Shown here: piece after piece, positions 1 to 6,691 of the stretch
How positions within the stretch are numbered: position 1 is the stretch's first letter
Layout: every line of letters begins with the position of its first letter
Origin: a bacterium
GTDB lineage: Bacteria > Cyanobacteriota > Vampirovibrionia > Gastranaerophilales > Gastranaerophilaceae
Assembly (NCBI GenBank): GCA_017444705.1
Contig: JAFSWA010000081.1
Span: 1-15,304, forward strand
Direction of reading: 5' to 3'
DNA length: 15,304 nt
The notes under the pieces: generated by a model
Databases searched by the model: none
Seen by the model: the letters and a program-made list of their open reading frames with translations, nothing else
Told to the model about the DNA's origin: nothing
Translations under genes and position numbers: made by a program

Positions 1-1041
1 CTGGAAGAAATAAAACAAAAAATATATGCTTTGGCGGAGGAATATTCAAAAGACCTTGATATGACACCTGTTTTGGATATTGATTTGAAGTTAAAGCCTA
101 ATGAATTAGATGAAAAGCTTATCGGGAATCTTGAAGTACTTGAACCTTGCGGAGCAAAAAACCCATATCCGGTTCTTGCAGTTGAGGGGTTAAAATTTCA
201 GGAACAGAAACTTATAGGTCAAAAGCAAAATCATTTGAAATTTATTTGCAAAGATTCAGACAACAGTACTTTTGATTGTGTTTTTTGGAACAAAAAAACT
301 TTTGATATTGATGAAACCTCACCCATTGATATAGCTTTTTATCCGAGAATAAACACATTTAACGGTAATACTACATTGCAGCTTGACGTTCAAGATGCTC
401 ATTATAAGGAGAATAAAAAGAAATTCAGAATATACGACCATAGAAAAAAGAAAAATATTTTGCCTCAGGTATGTGATTTTGTAACCAAAAACGAACAAAA
501 AATATTTATTTATACAAACAATTCATTACAGAAAAATGAATTGCTAAAAGCGGGGTTTCCCAAAACTTCTTTTGTCCCGAGAGAGAATATGCCTCATCTT
601 ATGTTTTTTGATTATCCTGCTGATGAGACCGCAATGAAAAAGATAGTGGAAACCGTCAATCCGCAAAATATTCATTTTATGAGCAATGATAATAGTTTTA
701 CAAGTCTTAAAGAGTTAATGAATAAAATTTTAGGAATGACAAAATATGCGGCTCATAATAAAGACGGAACATTTGATATTAATGCCGCATCTGATGCCAT
801 TGGTACGGATAAAAGGTTGACTGAATTTGCACTTGAAGCACTGAATGAAGCACAAGCTATAAAGATAAATTCTTTTGACGGAGAAGTTTTTAAATTGGAT
901 TTTTTAACACCTGTATCGTTTGAAGAGGTTATGAATACTCAGGAATACGACGAAATTAAAGAGAAATGGGATAGTATAAACAAATTTCGGGAAGAAATTT
1001 TAAATGCGGATGAAGAAAAACTTTTGGAATTGGTTCAATAA
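1..1041 (+). CDS. recJ: Single-stranded-DNA-specific exonuclease RecJ, C-terminal part (5' end outside window)
   Basis: The reading frame is open from base 1, so the true start lies upstream; 346 codons remain. RecJ is the 5'-3' ssDNA exonuclease of recombination and mismatch/base-excision repair. The catalytic DHH/DHHA1 domains are missing here. What is seen is the RecJ OB-fold region, recognisable by LEVLEPCGAKNPYPVLAVEG (the family's L-EPFG-GNP-PVF signature, with Cys where Phe is usual), followed by an OB-like stretch ending at FNGNTTLQLDVQD. The remaining ~200 residues look like the RecJ_C extension found in Firmicute-type RecJ: a FDYPADE segment followed by an IHFMSND strand, then a helical wHTH-like tail. 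It ends at TAA 1039-1041, followed by the promoter of the next gene. The assignment rests on remembered family signatures; the N-terminal domains would settle it. Confidence 0.85.
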   Translation: MEEIKQKIYALAEEYSKDLDMTPVLDIDLKLKPNELDEKLIGNLEVLEPCGAKNPYPVLAVEGLKFQEQKLIGQKQNHLKFICKDSDNSTFDCVFWNKKTFDIDETSPIDIAFYPRINTFNGNTTLQLDVQDAHYKENKKKFRIYDHRKKKNILPQVCDFVTKNEQKIFIYTNNSLQKNELLKAGFPKTSFVPRENMPHLMFFDYPADETAMKKIVETVNPQNIHFMSNDNSFTSLKELMNKILGMTKYAAHNKDGTFDINAASDAIGTDKRLTEFALEALNEAQAIKINSFDGEVFKLDFLTPVSFEEVMNTQEYDEIKEKWDSINKFREEILNADEEKLLELVQ

Positions 1042-1068
1042 AATAAAAATTAAAATTTGAACTAAACC

Positions 1069-1097
1069 TTGAAATTTTTCAAAAAAAGTGGTATAAT
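1069..1097 (+). promoter_or_regulatory. Sigma-70-type promoter of the LemA-like gene
   Basis: TTGAAA (1069-1074), a 17-base spacer, then a perfect TATAAT (1092-1097). Expected transcription start is near 1104, giving a leader of about 25 bases that contains GAGG just ahead of the ATG at 1129. This places the in-frame GTG at 1105 at or next to the start of the RNA, which argues against that GTG being the start codon. Confidence 0.75.
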
Positions 1098-1128
1098 ATA
1101 GTGTGTGTACTTAATTTTGAGGTTTTCT

Positions 1129-1632
1129 ATGAGCGTAGTTTTTGTTATTTTGAGTTTTGTTTTGATTTGTCTTATTTTGGTTCACATTAATTTACACCAA
1201 AAAAGACGTCAATTGTATGAATTTATAGAAAAGGCTTATAAAACGCTTTTACTCAGACATAAAAAGATAAAAAAACTGATGGAATTGATTGATGAAACAG
1301 AACTGACAAGAGAGATTAAAAAACTTAATGAAGAAACCATAGAAAAAATAAGAAAAAATGATATATTACCATCTCAAAGAATGAAAGCCGAGATTATAAT
1401 TGAAGAAAAAGTAAAAACTCTTATTGCGGAGCTTGAACAAAAAGAATTAACGGAACCTGTAAAACAAGCTATTGAATCTTATAAGAAAACCCAAAAGAAG
1501 TTAAATAAAAATAAACAAATATATAATGAATTAATGCAGGAATTTATGGATGCTTGCAACATAAAACCTGCGGGATTGTATGCTGCATTTGAAAAGATGG
1601 ACACTGATTATCCAAAAGTAATAACTGAATAA
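1129..1632 (+). CDS. LemA-like membrane-anchored coiled-coil protein
   Basis: 167 residues from the ATG at 1129, chosen over an in-frame GTG at 1105 because GAGG sits 7 bases upstream and the promoter leaves almost no leader for the GTG. Residues ~2-20 form one hydrophobic segment (VVFVILSFVLICLILVHI), then a basic stretch (HQKRRQLY), so a single N-terminal membrane anchor with the rest probably cytosolic. The rest is long charged helices with heptad-like Lys/Glu repeats. Two points recall LemA: the N-terminal anchor followed by an alpha-helical body, and the C-terminal YNELMQEFMDAC...GLYAAFEK, similar to LemA's YN...YN..I..FP.NL.A..FGF..FE. LemA's usual AW..IDVQLKRR signature is not clear, so this is a divergent or only structurally similar protein; function unknown. 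It is monocistronic and converges on the EF-hand gene. Confidence 0.5.
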   Translation: MSVVFVILSFVLICLILVHINLHQKRRQLYEFIEKAYKTLLLRHKKIKKLMELIDETELTREIKKLNEETIEKIRKNDILPSQRMKAEIIIEEKVKTLIAELEQKELTEPVKQAIESYKKTQKKLNKNKQIYNELMQEFMDACNIKPAGLYAAFEKMDTDYPKVITE

Positions 1633-1639
1633 AAATAAA

Positions 1640-1664
1640 AAAGCGACATAAAAAATGCCGCTTT
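1640..1664 (-). terminator. Rho-independent terminator of the EF-hand gene
   Basis: AAAGCG (1640-1645) pairs with CGCTTT (1659-1664), extended by CA/TG after one A-C mismatch, with a 7-base A-rich loop. On the minus strand the stem is followed by a T-rich tract (TTTTTATTTTTATT), the right polarity for the EF-hand gene ending at 1687. On the plus strand the stem is followed by As, so it would serve the upstream plus-strand gene poorly. Confidence 0.65.
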
Positions 1665-1686
1665 AAAAAAATTAATAATATAAATA

Positions 1687-2238
1687 CTATGAATTATTTC
1701 CCATAGAATTTCGGTTTGCTTTACTCATTACACTTGTCCAATCATCAGCAGATGAATCCGCTTCATAAAAGATACTCATTGATGTAGGTTTAAACTTGCC
1801 AAATTCGTCTTGCAATTTGTCACGTTCTTCTTCCATACTGAAAGCGGTAATTTCTTCACTTGTTACCCTGCCGTCGCCGTTTTTATCAATTTCGTCAAAA
1901 TATGTTAAAACAGTGTTAACAAGACTGTTAGAACCGTTTGTTGCACACAAAGTCGCAATCTCTTCATAAGTCATTCCTTTTCGGCTCATTGTATCAAGAA
2001 AATTATTCATATCTTTTTCGTCAATTGTTCCGTCGCCGTTTTGGTCAATGCTTGAAAAATTTGTTGACAAGTAACTTATAAATGATGTGTTTAGTGAAGT
2101 ATCATCTGTTTTTTTACTTATTGCATTTTTTAATGACTGCATAGTAACCGCACCGGAGTTTGATTCAGCCAAAGCTGTGAAAGTGCTTGATAAAGCCGTT
2201 GTAGCCTGTGTAAATAAACCTTTACCTGTGTAACTCAT
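1687..2238 (-). CDS. EF-hand domain protein with two canonical calcium-binding loops
   Basis: 183 residues, Ser/Thr/Asn-rich, no signal peptide or membrane segment, so probably cytosolic unless exported by a non-Sec route. Two canonical 12-residue EF-hand loops are visible: DQNGDGTIDEKD at 65-76 (Asp at position 12) and DKNGDGRVTSEE at 118-129 (Glu at position 12), both with all acidic/Asn ligands and the central Gly. They are 53 residues apart, consistent with a paired EF-hand fold; residues 1-60 and the C-terminal ~50 are unassigned. Start ATG has AGGAGC (2244-2249, complement) six bases ahead; a TATAAT-like -10 lies at 2264-2269 on the same strand without an obvious -35. Expected role is Ca2+ buffering or sensing; the partner is unknown. 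Confidence 0.8.
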   Translation of the reverse strand: MSYTGKGLFTQATTALSSTFTALAESNSGAVTMQSLKNAISKKTDDTSLNTSFISYLSTNFSSIDQNGDGTIDEKDMNNFLDTMSRKGMTYEEIATLCATNGSNSLVNTVLTYFDEIDKNGDGRVTSEEITAFSMEEERDKLQDEFGKFKPTSMSIFYEADSSADDWTSVMSKANRNSMGNNS

Positions 2239-2346
2239 AATTCGCTCCTATTTTAATTCTACAATTATATATTAATGATGTTTTAAAAAAAGTAAACCAT
2301 TCGTTTGAATTATTTTTTATAAAGGTTTGAAAAGCTATTTTATTTT

Positions 2347-3489
2347 TTATTTGTTTTTTAATTCCATTTCTCTTTTACGTTTTTTACGTCGCATTAAATC
2401 AACAAATGCTTCAAGTCTTGTTAAATATCCGGCTTTACCTGTTTGTTCATCCATAATCAACGGTAAAATCGGGATATCTACATTTTCTCTCATTTTAGGG
2501 AAGATATTTTGTGACATAATTTCCGGCATGCAAGTAAACGGCGAAATGTGAATAATACCGTCTTTTTTCTGCCGATTGGCAAAATGCACATCACTTATAA
2601 CTTCAAGAGCATCGCCGCCAATATCACGTTTCAACCATGGTCTTGCGAGTTTCGGTGCACGCTCCAAGTGTGTTTCAAGATTCTTTTTCTTCATCCATTT
2701 TGGAATAATAGCATCTCTTAAAAAACCTGAAACAGTGAGACTTCTTCTTGTTTGAACTCCCATTTTTCCGAGTTCTCTTAAAACATTTTGATTTGAAAAA
2801 TAGTCCAAAACAAGATAGATTTCACCTGTTATATCAACATATAAAATGTCTCTGTTTTTGTCAATCGGAGTTTTTCTTATTTCTTCAACAGCACGTTTTT
2901 CCGCTTTTCTTAATTCTCTGAGCGTGTCTGCCTCGTAAACCCATTTTGTGCCTTTATTAAAAGCCTTTTCGGCAGTTCCGGGAGTGATTTCTCTTGCACG
3001 GTAAAAAGATAAAACTTTTTCAAGCTTATCCATTGTAAATACCTTGTTTACTCCGATTATAAGGACATTTATAATAGTAATGGGATTTGTAACTCCTAAT
3101 TCATTCATAAATCGCCACATGCCGGCAAAACCGTCATAAAGCTGCAATTCAATATATTTGTCCTCATAACCCAACTCTTTCAGAACATTTTTAATGCTTT
3201 GACCGTATTCTCCCAATCGGCATATACCGGGAGAAGAAATCATTGCTACCATATCAGCCCCGCCTTGCAAGGCTTCAATGAAATTTCCTAAAATCAGTTT
3301 GTACGGCAGGCAAATTGCTTCCGGAGAATACTTTGCACCCAAAGAAAGTGTACGCTTACTTGAATAAGGCGGAATAAAAGGCTCCAACCCCATTTTACGA
3401 AGTGCCGTACCCCAAGCAACATAAATCGTTCCCATATGAGGGAAAGCGACTTTCAACTTTTTCTTTTTGTTATCATTGTTGTTTGTCAC
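2347..3489 (-). CDS. CoA protein activase / acyl-CoA dehydratase activase-related family (COG3581-like)
   Basis: 380 residues from a GTG start (AGG eight bases upstream), 17 bases after the winged-helix gene, so co-transcribed. After a Lys-rich tail the protein reads KVAFPHMGTIYVAWGTAL, then TLSLGAKYSPEAICLPYKL (Cys60), NFIEALQGGADMV, SPGICRLGEYGQS (Cys90), and near the end SPFTCMPEIM (Cys320) and MDEQTGKAGYLTRLEAFVDL. These are hallmarks of proteins related to the activators of 2-hydroxyacyl-CoA dehydratases, in which the cysteines are thought to ligate an Fe-S cluster. No ASKHA-type ATPase partner and no dehydratase subunits lie nearby. The segment usually written GGCGPCR in relatives I remember is SSPGICR here, so one cysteine seems lost. 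The real substrate of this stand-alone form is unknown; family call fairly sure, function not. Confidence 0.7.
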   Translation of the reverse strand: MTNNNDNKKKKLKVAFPHMGTIYVAWGTALRKMGLEPFIPPYSSKRTLSLGAKYSPEAICLPYKLILGNFIEALQGGADMVAMISSPGICRLGEYGQSIKNVLKELGYEDKYIELQLYDGFAGMWRFMNELGVTNPITIINVLIIGVNKVFTMDKLEKVLSFYRAREITPGTAEKAFNKGTKWVYEADTLRELRKAEKRAVEEIRKTPIDKNRDILYVDITGEIYLVLDYFSNQNVLRELGKMGVQTRRSLTVSGFLRDAIIPKWMKKKNLETHLERAPKLARPWLKRDIGGDALEVISDVHFANRQKKDGIIHISPFTCMPEIMSQNIFPKMRENVDIPILPLIMDEQTGKAGYLTRLEAFVDLMRRKKRKREMELKNK

Positions 3490-3506
3490 GGCATTTACCT
3501 TTAAAA

Positions 3507-4067
3507 CTATACTTTTAGAATGAAACCGCCGTTTTCTGCGTTATACAATGCATCTCCGTTAATTTTTGCACGTAGATTTTTAATGTATTTATATACATAA
3601 TCTCTCGGTAAATCCAAAATTTCAGCTAATTCTTTTGCATAAACAACACAGTTTTTGTGAGAAACAAAATATTCAAAAACTGTTTGTTCTCTGACTGTAA
3701 GATTTTTTGAAAATGATATATTCAAACCGTCATCTTCAACAGGTTGCTCAATTTTAACTTTAATCTTCGGTGTTTTCTCAACTTTTTTTGCATGCTTTTT
3801 AACAGCCGATTTTTTTATTGCGGTTATTTCTTTTTCTTTTGAAAAAGCTTTTGAACCGATTGTAATTATTTTTTCAAGTGCCGGAGGATTGTATGATGAA
3901 GTATAATCCTCATTAGCTATGCGATGCATTACTACATCTCCTATATCTTCCGTTTCTTTTTCTTCCTCTAATTTTTTGCCTAATCTTTGAGCATATTCTT
4001 CCAAAGTTATCTTTTCCAGAGAACTTCTCCACTGTCTGATTTCCTCTTTGGTTAAGTATTCTGACAT
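3507..4067 (-). CDS. Winged-helix DNA-binding protein without receiver domain
   Basis: 186 residues. Residues ~1-45 are helical and charged, ~45-115 are low-complexity and Lys-rich, and ~120-186 form a winged helix of the OmpR/PhoB C-terminal type: LTVREQTVFEYFVSHKN (helix 1), ELAEILDLPRDYVYKYIKNLRAKI (helix 2 plus recognition helix, like VRRLRKKI in response regulators) and GGFILKV (terminal wing strand). No phosphoacceptor domain is present. Probably a transcriptional regulator, perhaps of its own operon. Start ATG is preceded by AGGAG with six-base spacing and a promoter. It is first in the operon with the activase-like gene. Confidence 0.6.
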   Translation of the reverse strand: MSEYLTKEEIRQWRSSLEKITLEEYAQRLGKKLEEEKETEDIGDVVMHRIANEDYTSSYNPPALEKIITIGSKAFSKEKEITAIKKSAVKKHAKKVEKTPKIKVKIEQPVEDDGLNISFSKNLTVREQTVFEYFVSHKNCVVYAKELAEILDLPRDYVYKYIKNLRAKINGDALYNAENGGFILKV

Positions 4068-4087
4068 ATCCTTCTCCTGACTATTTC

Positions 4088-4116
4088 TTAATACAACATA
4101 ATTTTTATATTGACAA
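4088..4116 (-). promoter_or_regulatory. Promoter of the winged-helix/activase-like operon
   Basis: On the minus strand TTGTCA (complement of 4111-4116), a 17-base spacer and TATTAA (complement of 4088-4093) lie just before the AGGAG and ATG of the winged-helix gene; predicted leader about 14 bases. A tandem 8-base repeat TATCACAA at 4140-4155 lies 24 bases upstream of the -35 and could be a regulator site. Confidence 0.5.
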
Positions 4117-4226
4117 AAAATCTCTCATCCGCCAACAATTATCACAATATCACAAAACAAAATTAAAAATCTACAAATGTGTACTAATTTTAAATTAAAT
4201 TAAGAAAGATTTACAAAAAAGAAAAA

Positions 4227-4262
4227 ACTCTTGACAACACAAAAAAAGTGTGTTTCAAGAGT
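4227..4262 (-). terminator. Rho-independent terminator of the 72-residue gene
   Basis: Perfect 8-base arms ACTCTTGA (4227-4234) and TCAAGAGT (4255-4262), with additional inner pairing AACAC/GTGTT and an A-rich loop. On the minus strand the stem runs into TTTTTTCTTTTTTG, matching the gene that ends at 4298. Confidence 0.8.
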
Positions 4263-4297
4263 AAATACTTAAAAAATAACCGTTCTCTATACCTAAA

Positions 4298-4516
4298 CTA
4301 AACTTCTATAAAGAGTTTTCGCCCTACTATATTGGGTTTCCCATTATAATATCCCGCAAAATATCCGCCCGGTACCGGTCGATTTTTTGCATAAAAATCT
4401 TTTTTGTTATTTAAAATATCCGGAGACGCAAACGGATTATTGTTCGTATTTGTATTGACCTGCACTGTTGCAGGTGATGTAATTGTTGATAATAAATTTA
4501 CTAAACTGAATGCCAT
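4298..4516 (-). CDS. Small hypothetical protein (72 aa)
   Basis: I do not recognise a family. The protein has a mildly hydrophobic N-terminus (FSLVNLLSTITS), an Asn/Thr-rich linker (residues ~19-30) and a compact aromatic/Gly C-terminal part (RPVPGGYFAGYYNG, then KPNIVGRKLFIEV). It is believable as a gene because it has a complete transcription unit: promoter at 4548-4577, AAGG about seven bases before the ATG, and a strong terminator 36 bases after the stop. The N-terminus is too short and weak to call a signal peptide. Confidence 0.6.
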   Translation of the reverse strand: MAFSLVNLLSTITSPATVQVNTNTNNNPFASPDILNNKKDFYAKNRPVPGGYFAGYYNGKPNIVGRKLFIEV

Positions 4517-4547
4517 TTTTTACCTTCTTTTTTTATCCTTACATTTC

Positions 4548-4577
4548 TATATATAATTATACAATCTGTTTTGTCAA
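4548..4577 (-). promoter_or_regulatory. Promoter of the 72-residue gene
   Basis: On the minus strand a perfect TTGACA (complement of 4572-4577) is followed by TATATA at 18 bases (complement of 4548-4553) or at 16 bases. The predicted leader is ~25 bases and carries AAGG before the ATG at 4516. Confidence 0.55.
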
Positions 4578-4645
4578 TTTTTATCATTTATTTATATTAA
4601 ATTAATTATTTATTTACAATGATTTTAAAATGAAAGACACCCATT

Positions 4646-4857
4646 CTTTTTTCTGCTTGGTTTTTGCCGATAAACGGGTATCGCAATCGGCTAAAGCCGA
4701 TTGGCTTGCACCCTTGGGCAAAAATCCGCTTTTTGATATCGACGCAAAAAGAAAAAAGAACCGGTACCGCCGAAGAAGCGGATTGGCGGCAGAGGGCTGA
4801 AGTCATCATCCTAAGGCTGATGCGTGCCCGTTTATCGCCGCCAATCCAAGAAAAAAA
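4646..4857. repeat. Large imperfect palindrome of two inverted repeat units (copies 1 and 2)
   Basis: Copy 1 (plus strand) has a T-run, CTTGG at 4656, GATAAACGGG at 4669-4678 and AATCCGCTTTTT at 4723-4734. Copy 2 (minus strand) has the same parts mirrored: AAGCGGATT at 4776-4784, CCCGTTTATC at 4827-4836, CCAAG at 4846-4850 and an A-run. All pairs share one centre near 4753, and the stretches between them have equal length (about 43-45 bases) and faint similarity. This is a diverged inverted duplication, MITE-like in form, with no transposase inside. Confidence 0.6.
4684..4703. repeat. Perfect short palindrome inside repeat copy 1
   Basis: CAATCGGCT and AGCCGATTG are exact reverse complements separated by AA. 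There is no T-run after it on either strand, so it does not look like a terminator. Confidence 0.6.
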
Positions 4858-4942
4858 GGTCACTGTGCGTGACGCCATTTTTCACAAAATCAAAGATTTT
4901 GGAAAAAGAAGGCAAAACACACTTGCGACGCACAATGCACTT

Positions 4943-4963
4943 TTGATTTGCTACGCAAATCAA
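4943..4963. repeat. 9-base hairpin
   Basis: TTGATTTGC (4943-4951) and GCAAATCAA (4955-4963) pair perfectly around a TAC loop. A second small hairpin, CAAAATC/GATTTTG with an AAA loop, lies at 4885-4901. Neither is followed by a T-run. Confidence 0.55.
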
Positions 4964-4991
4964 TAAAAACAATTGCAGCATCAGCCGTTAT

Positions 4992-5086
4992 CTTTTTTGC
5001 TTACCGCTTGGTTGGCGGCGATAAACGAGTTTCGCTGTTGCACTGACGTGCCGCAGGCTCCACTCTCTGGTGCCAATCCGCTTTTT
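4992..5086 (+). repeat. Repeat unit copy 3
   Basis: It has the same order of parts as copy 1: T-run, CTTGG at 5007, GGCGGCGATAAACGAG ending at 5029, a 45-base GC-rich variable stretch and AATCCGCTTTTT at 5075-5086. The distance between the two conserved boxes differs by only one base from copy 1. Confidence 0.6.
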
Positions 5087-5157
5087 CTAAAAAAATTTCC
5101 TCCGCCCGAGCAGAGCAAATAAAAAATAAACATATTTTGTGTTTTAATAACGCAAAG

Positions 5158-5192
5158 GCGACGGCTTTTATGTTCCGCAATGCGAAGCCGCC
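5158..5192. repeat. GC-rich hairpin
   Basis: GGCG-CGGCTT on the left pairs with AAGCCG-CC on the right (CGGCTT 5162-5167, AAGCCG 5185-5190) around a loop of about 17 bases. It is part of the same GC-rich patch; function not evident. Confidence 0.45.
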
Positions 5193-5298
5193 ACCTTACT
5201 TTTGCAAATTTTTGTAACAAATTGTTTAATTTTATTTAACGATTGAAATATGTCCGTCTCAGATGTTTTTATATATTTATAAGTAGGAAGTGAAGTGC

Positions 5299-6645
5299 AT
5301 GTCATTTGTTAATTTCGGAAATAGTTTAAGAAATACTGAAAGTAATTATTCCCGTTATTCAAGGAATAATGTCGATTTTAGAAATAATAACGTTTCGGAA
5401 TATAATAATACTTTTTCAAAACAGAAAAAAGTCGGGTTTTGTGAGGCAGCATATTTAGTTTTTAAAGGAATTAAGGATACCGCTGTAAATATAGTAAAAT
5501 CAGTTGTTCAACATCCAATAAAAACATTTTTAACTATGGCTGCAACAACTGCCGGGCTTACAATACTCCCGTTTTTGGGAATGAGTATGGCAACAGGCGG
5601 TGCAGTACTTGCTGTCGGTTTCGGAAGTTTGGCAATTTTTAATACTGCGAAAAATATTTTGGCTGCAAGAAAAAATTTAAAAAACGGCAACTTTGATGCA
5701 ATGCGGAAAAATCTTCACAATATAGGCGGGAATGTTGTTGATTTAGCCTTGACACTTCCTTTTATGCCAAAAGCTATAAAACATTTAAAAAGAAATGTTC
5801 CGTTATATTTTCAAAAAGATTTAGCCATATATAAAAATGTTGACGGTTCAATAGTGGGAAAAACAAGAAAATATTATGGCGGAACAGCAACTTTTACATA
5901 TAATCCTGACGGAACAATAAAAACAATTTCCGAACAAAACAGTTTGTTTACACAAATGAAAAATGCAAAAACTTGGAAAGAAAGATTTAATCTTTTGATG
6001 AAGCAAGACAGAACCGAAGCTATGTATGAACAAATAAACAAAGCATACAGACAAGTTGCAAAAGAAAGGGGCATTAATTCAGCTAAAGATGTAAGATTTA
6101 ATGAAATTTGTCAAGAATATAGGAGTTTGGAAAATGGTACTGTAAAGAAAACTTGCTTAGGAGGATGGGTTGACGAAAATTTTGATACAAATCGAGTATA
6201 TGCAAGTACAAATACATCAATGGATAGAATGTGTGAAATAATCGGGCATGAACATAGGCATGTAGAACAAAATGAAATGATGGTAAGAGCGGGATTTATT
6301 GATAAAAATAGTGAATTTGCTCATAACTTCTTTGCGGATTCTCTGAAAAAAGGTAAAATTAAACCCGGAACTCAGGAATATATACAGGCTCAAAAATTCA
6401 ACGAAGCAAGGCTAAATTATCCTAAAAATTATTCGGCAAGCGACCCTGCTTATATTAATAATCTTTTGGAAGTTGATGCAAGAAATGTCGGGGAAACGGA
6501 AATTGCGGGGCAAATAATGTCTAAACTGAAAAGCAATATGGGAATTGATACTGCTAAAACGATAACTATTGATTCTGCAAAATACAATCCGACAAAAGAT
6601 ATTATCTTATCAAACGGAATAGTTATTAAAAAACAGATAAAGTAA
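5299..6645 (+). CDS. Putative HExxH zinc metallopeptidase with N-terminal membrane module
   Basis: 448 residues from ATG 5299 (AGGAAG eight bases upstream; an in-frame GTG at 5290 overlaps that ribosome binding site). Residues 1-40 are Asn/Ser-rich. Residues 56-151 form a module with two hydrophobic stretches (~76-94 and ~98-114, around PFLGMSMATGGAVLA) followed by FNTAKN. The rest is hydrophilic and contains GHEHRHVEQ: H317-E318-x-x-H321 is a zincin HExxH, with E318 as candidate catalytic residue. LLEVDARNVGE follows 70 residues later; E391 or D393 could be the third zinc ligand, as in gluzincin-like families with an ExDA/ExEA motif. No Sec signal peptide is apparent. The membrane module is shared with the convergent neighbour. 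It could be an effector/toxin-like or host-interaction protein; that is inference from modularity. The metallopeptidase call rests on motifs only. Confidence 0.55.
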   Translation: MSFVNFGNSLRNTESNYSRYSRNNVDFRNNNVSEYNNTFSKQKKVGFCEAAYLVFKGIKDTAVNIVKSVVQHPIKTFLTMAATTAGLTILPFLGMSMATGGAVLAVGFGSLAIFNTAKNILAARKNLKNGNFDAMRKNLHNIGGNVVDLALTLPFMPKAIKHLKRNVPLYFQKDLAIYKNVDGSIVGKTRKYYGGTATFTYNPDGTIKTISEQNSLFTQMKNAKTWKERFNLLMKQDRTEAMYEQINKAYRQVAKERGINSAKDVRFNEICQEYRSLENGTVKKTCLGGWVDENFDTNRVYASTNTSMDRMCEIIGHEHRHVEQNEMMVRAGFIDKNSEFAHNFFADSLKKGKIKPGTQEYIQAQKFNEARLNYPKNYSASDPAYINNLLEVDARNVGETEIAGQIMSKLKSNMGIDTAKTITIDSAKYNPTKDIILSNGIVIKKQIK

Positions 6646-6691
6646 TTAATAAATAAGATAAATATTCTATAAACTATTTTAGGATATAACA

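Larger units (their letters stand above)
4578..5298 (+). other. Gene-free, repeat- and palindrome-rich intergenic patch
   Basis: About 720 bases with clearly higher GC than the flanking genes. Open frames of 79-100 codons occur on both strands, but they overlap each other, lack ribosome binding sites and have no protein-like composition. The sequence is instead built from three copies of a repeat unit (two inverted with a common centre, one direct) plus extra hairpins, all listed separately. The last ~75 bases are AT-rich again and lead to AGGAAG at 5285-5290 before the next gene. Confidence 0.6.

Noticed and set aside
2290..2340. Possible terminator of the activase-like gene (AAACC/GGTTT with a T-run on the minus strand)
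   Set aside because: Only about five base pairs with a very large loop; too weak to call in AT-rich DNA.
2327..2551. 74-codon plus-strand frame
   Set aside because: Lies antisense inside the well-supported activase-like gene; no ribosome binding site.
4606..4966. Overlapping open frames on both strands (90 and 100 codons) and a 79-codon frame at 4981-5220
   Set aside because: They lack ribosome binding sites, overlap one another, and lie in palindromic repeat units; their length follows from the locally higher GC.
4578..5298. CRISPR array or tRNA/rRNA fragment in the GC-rich patch
   Set aside because: The repeats are inverted and diverged with unequal spacing, not short identical direct repeats; no cloverleaf or rRNA-like segment was found by eye.
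5508..6074. Minus-strand frames inside the HExxH gene (60-68 codons)
   Set aside because: Shadows of the coding strand; hydrophobic composition comes from reverse-reading Lys/Asn-rich codons.
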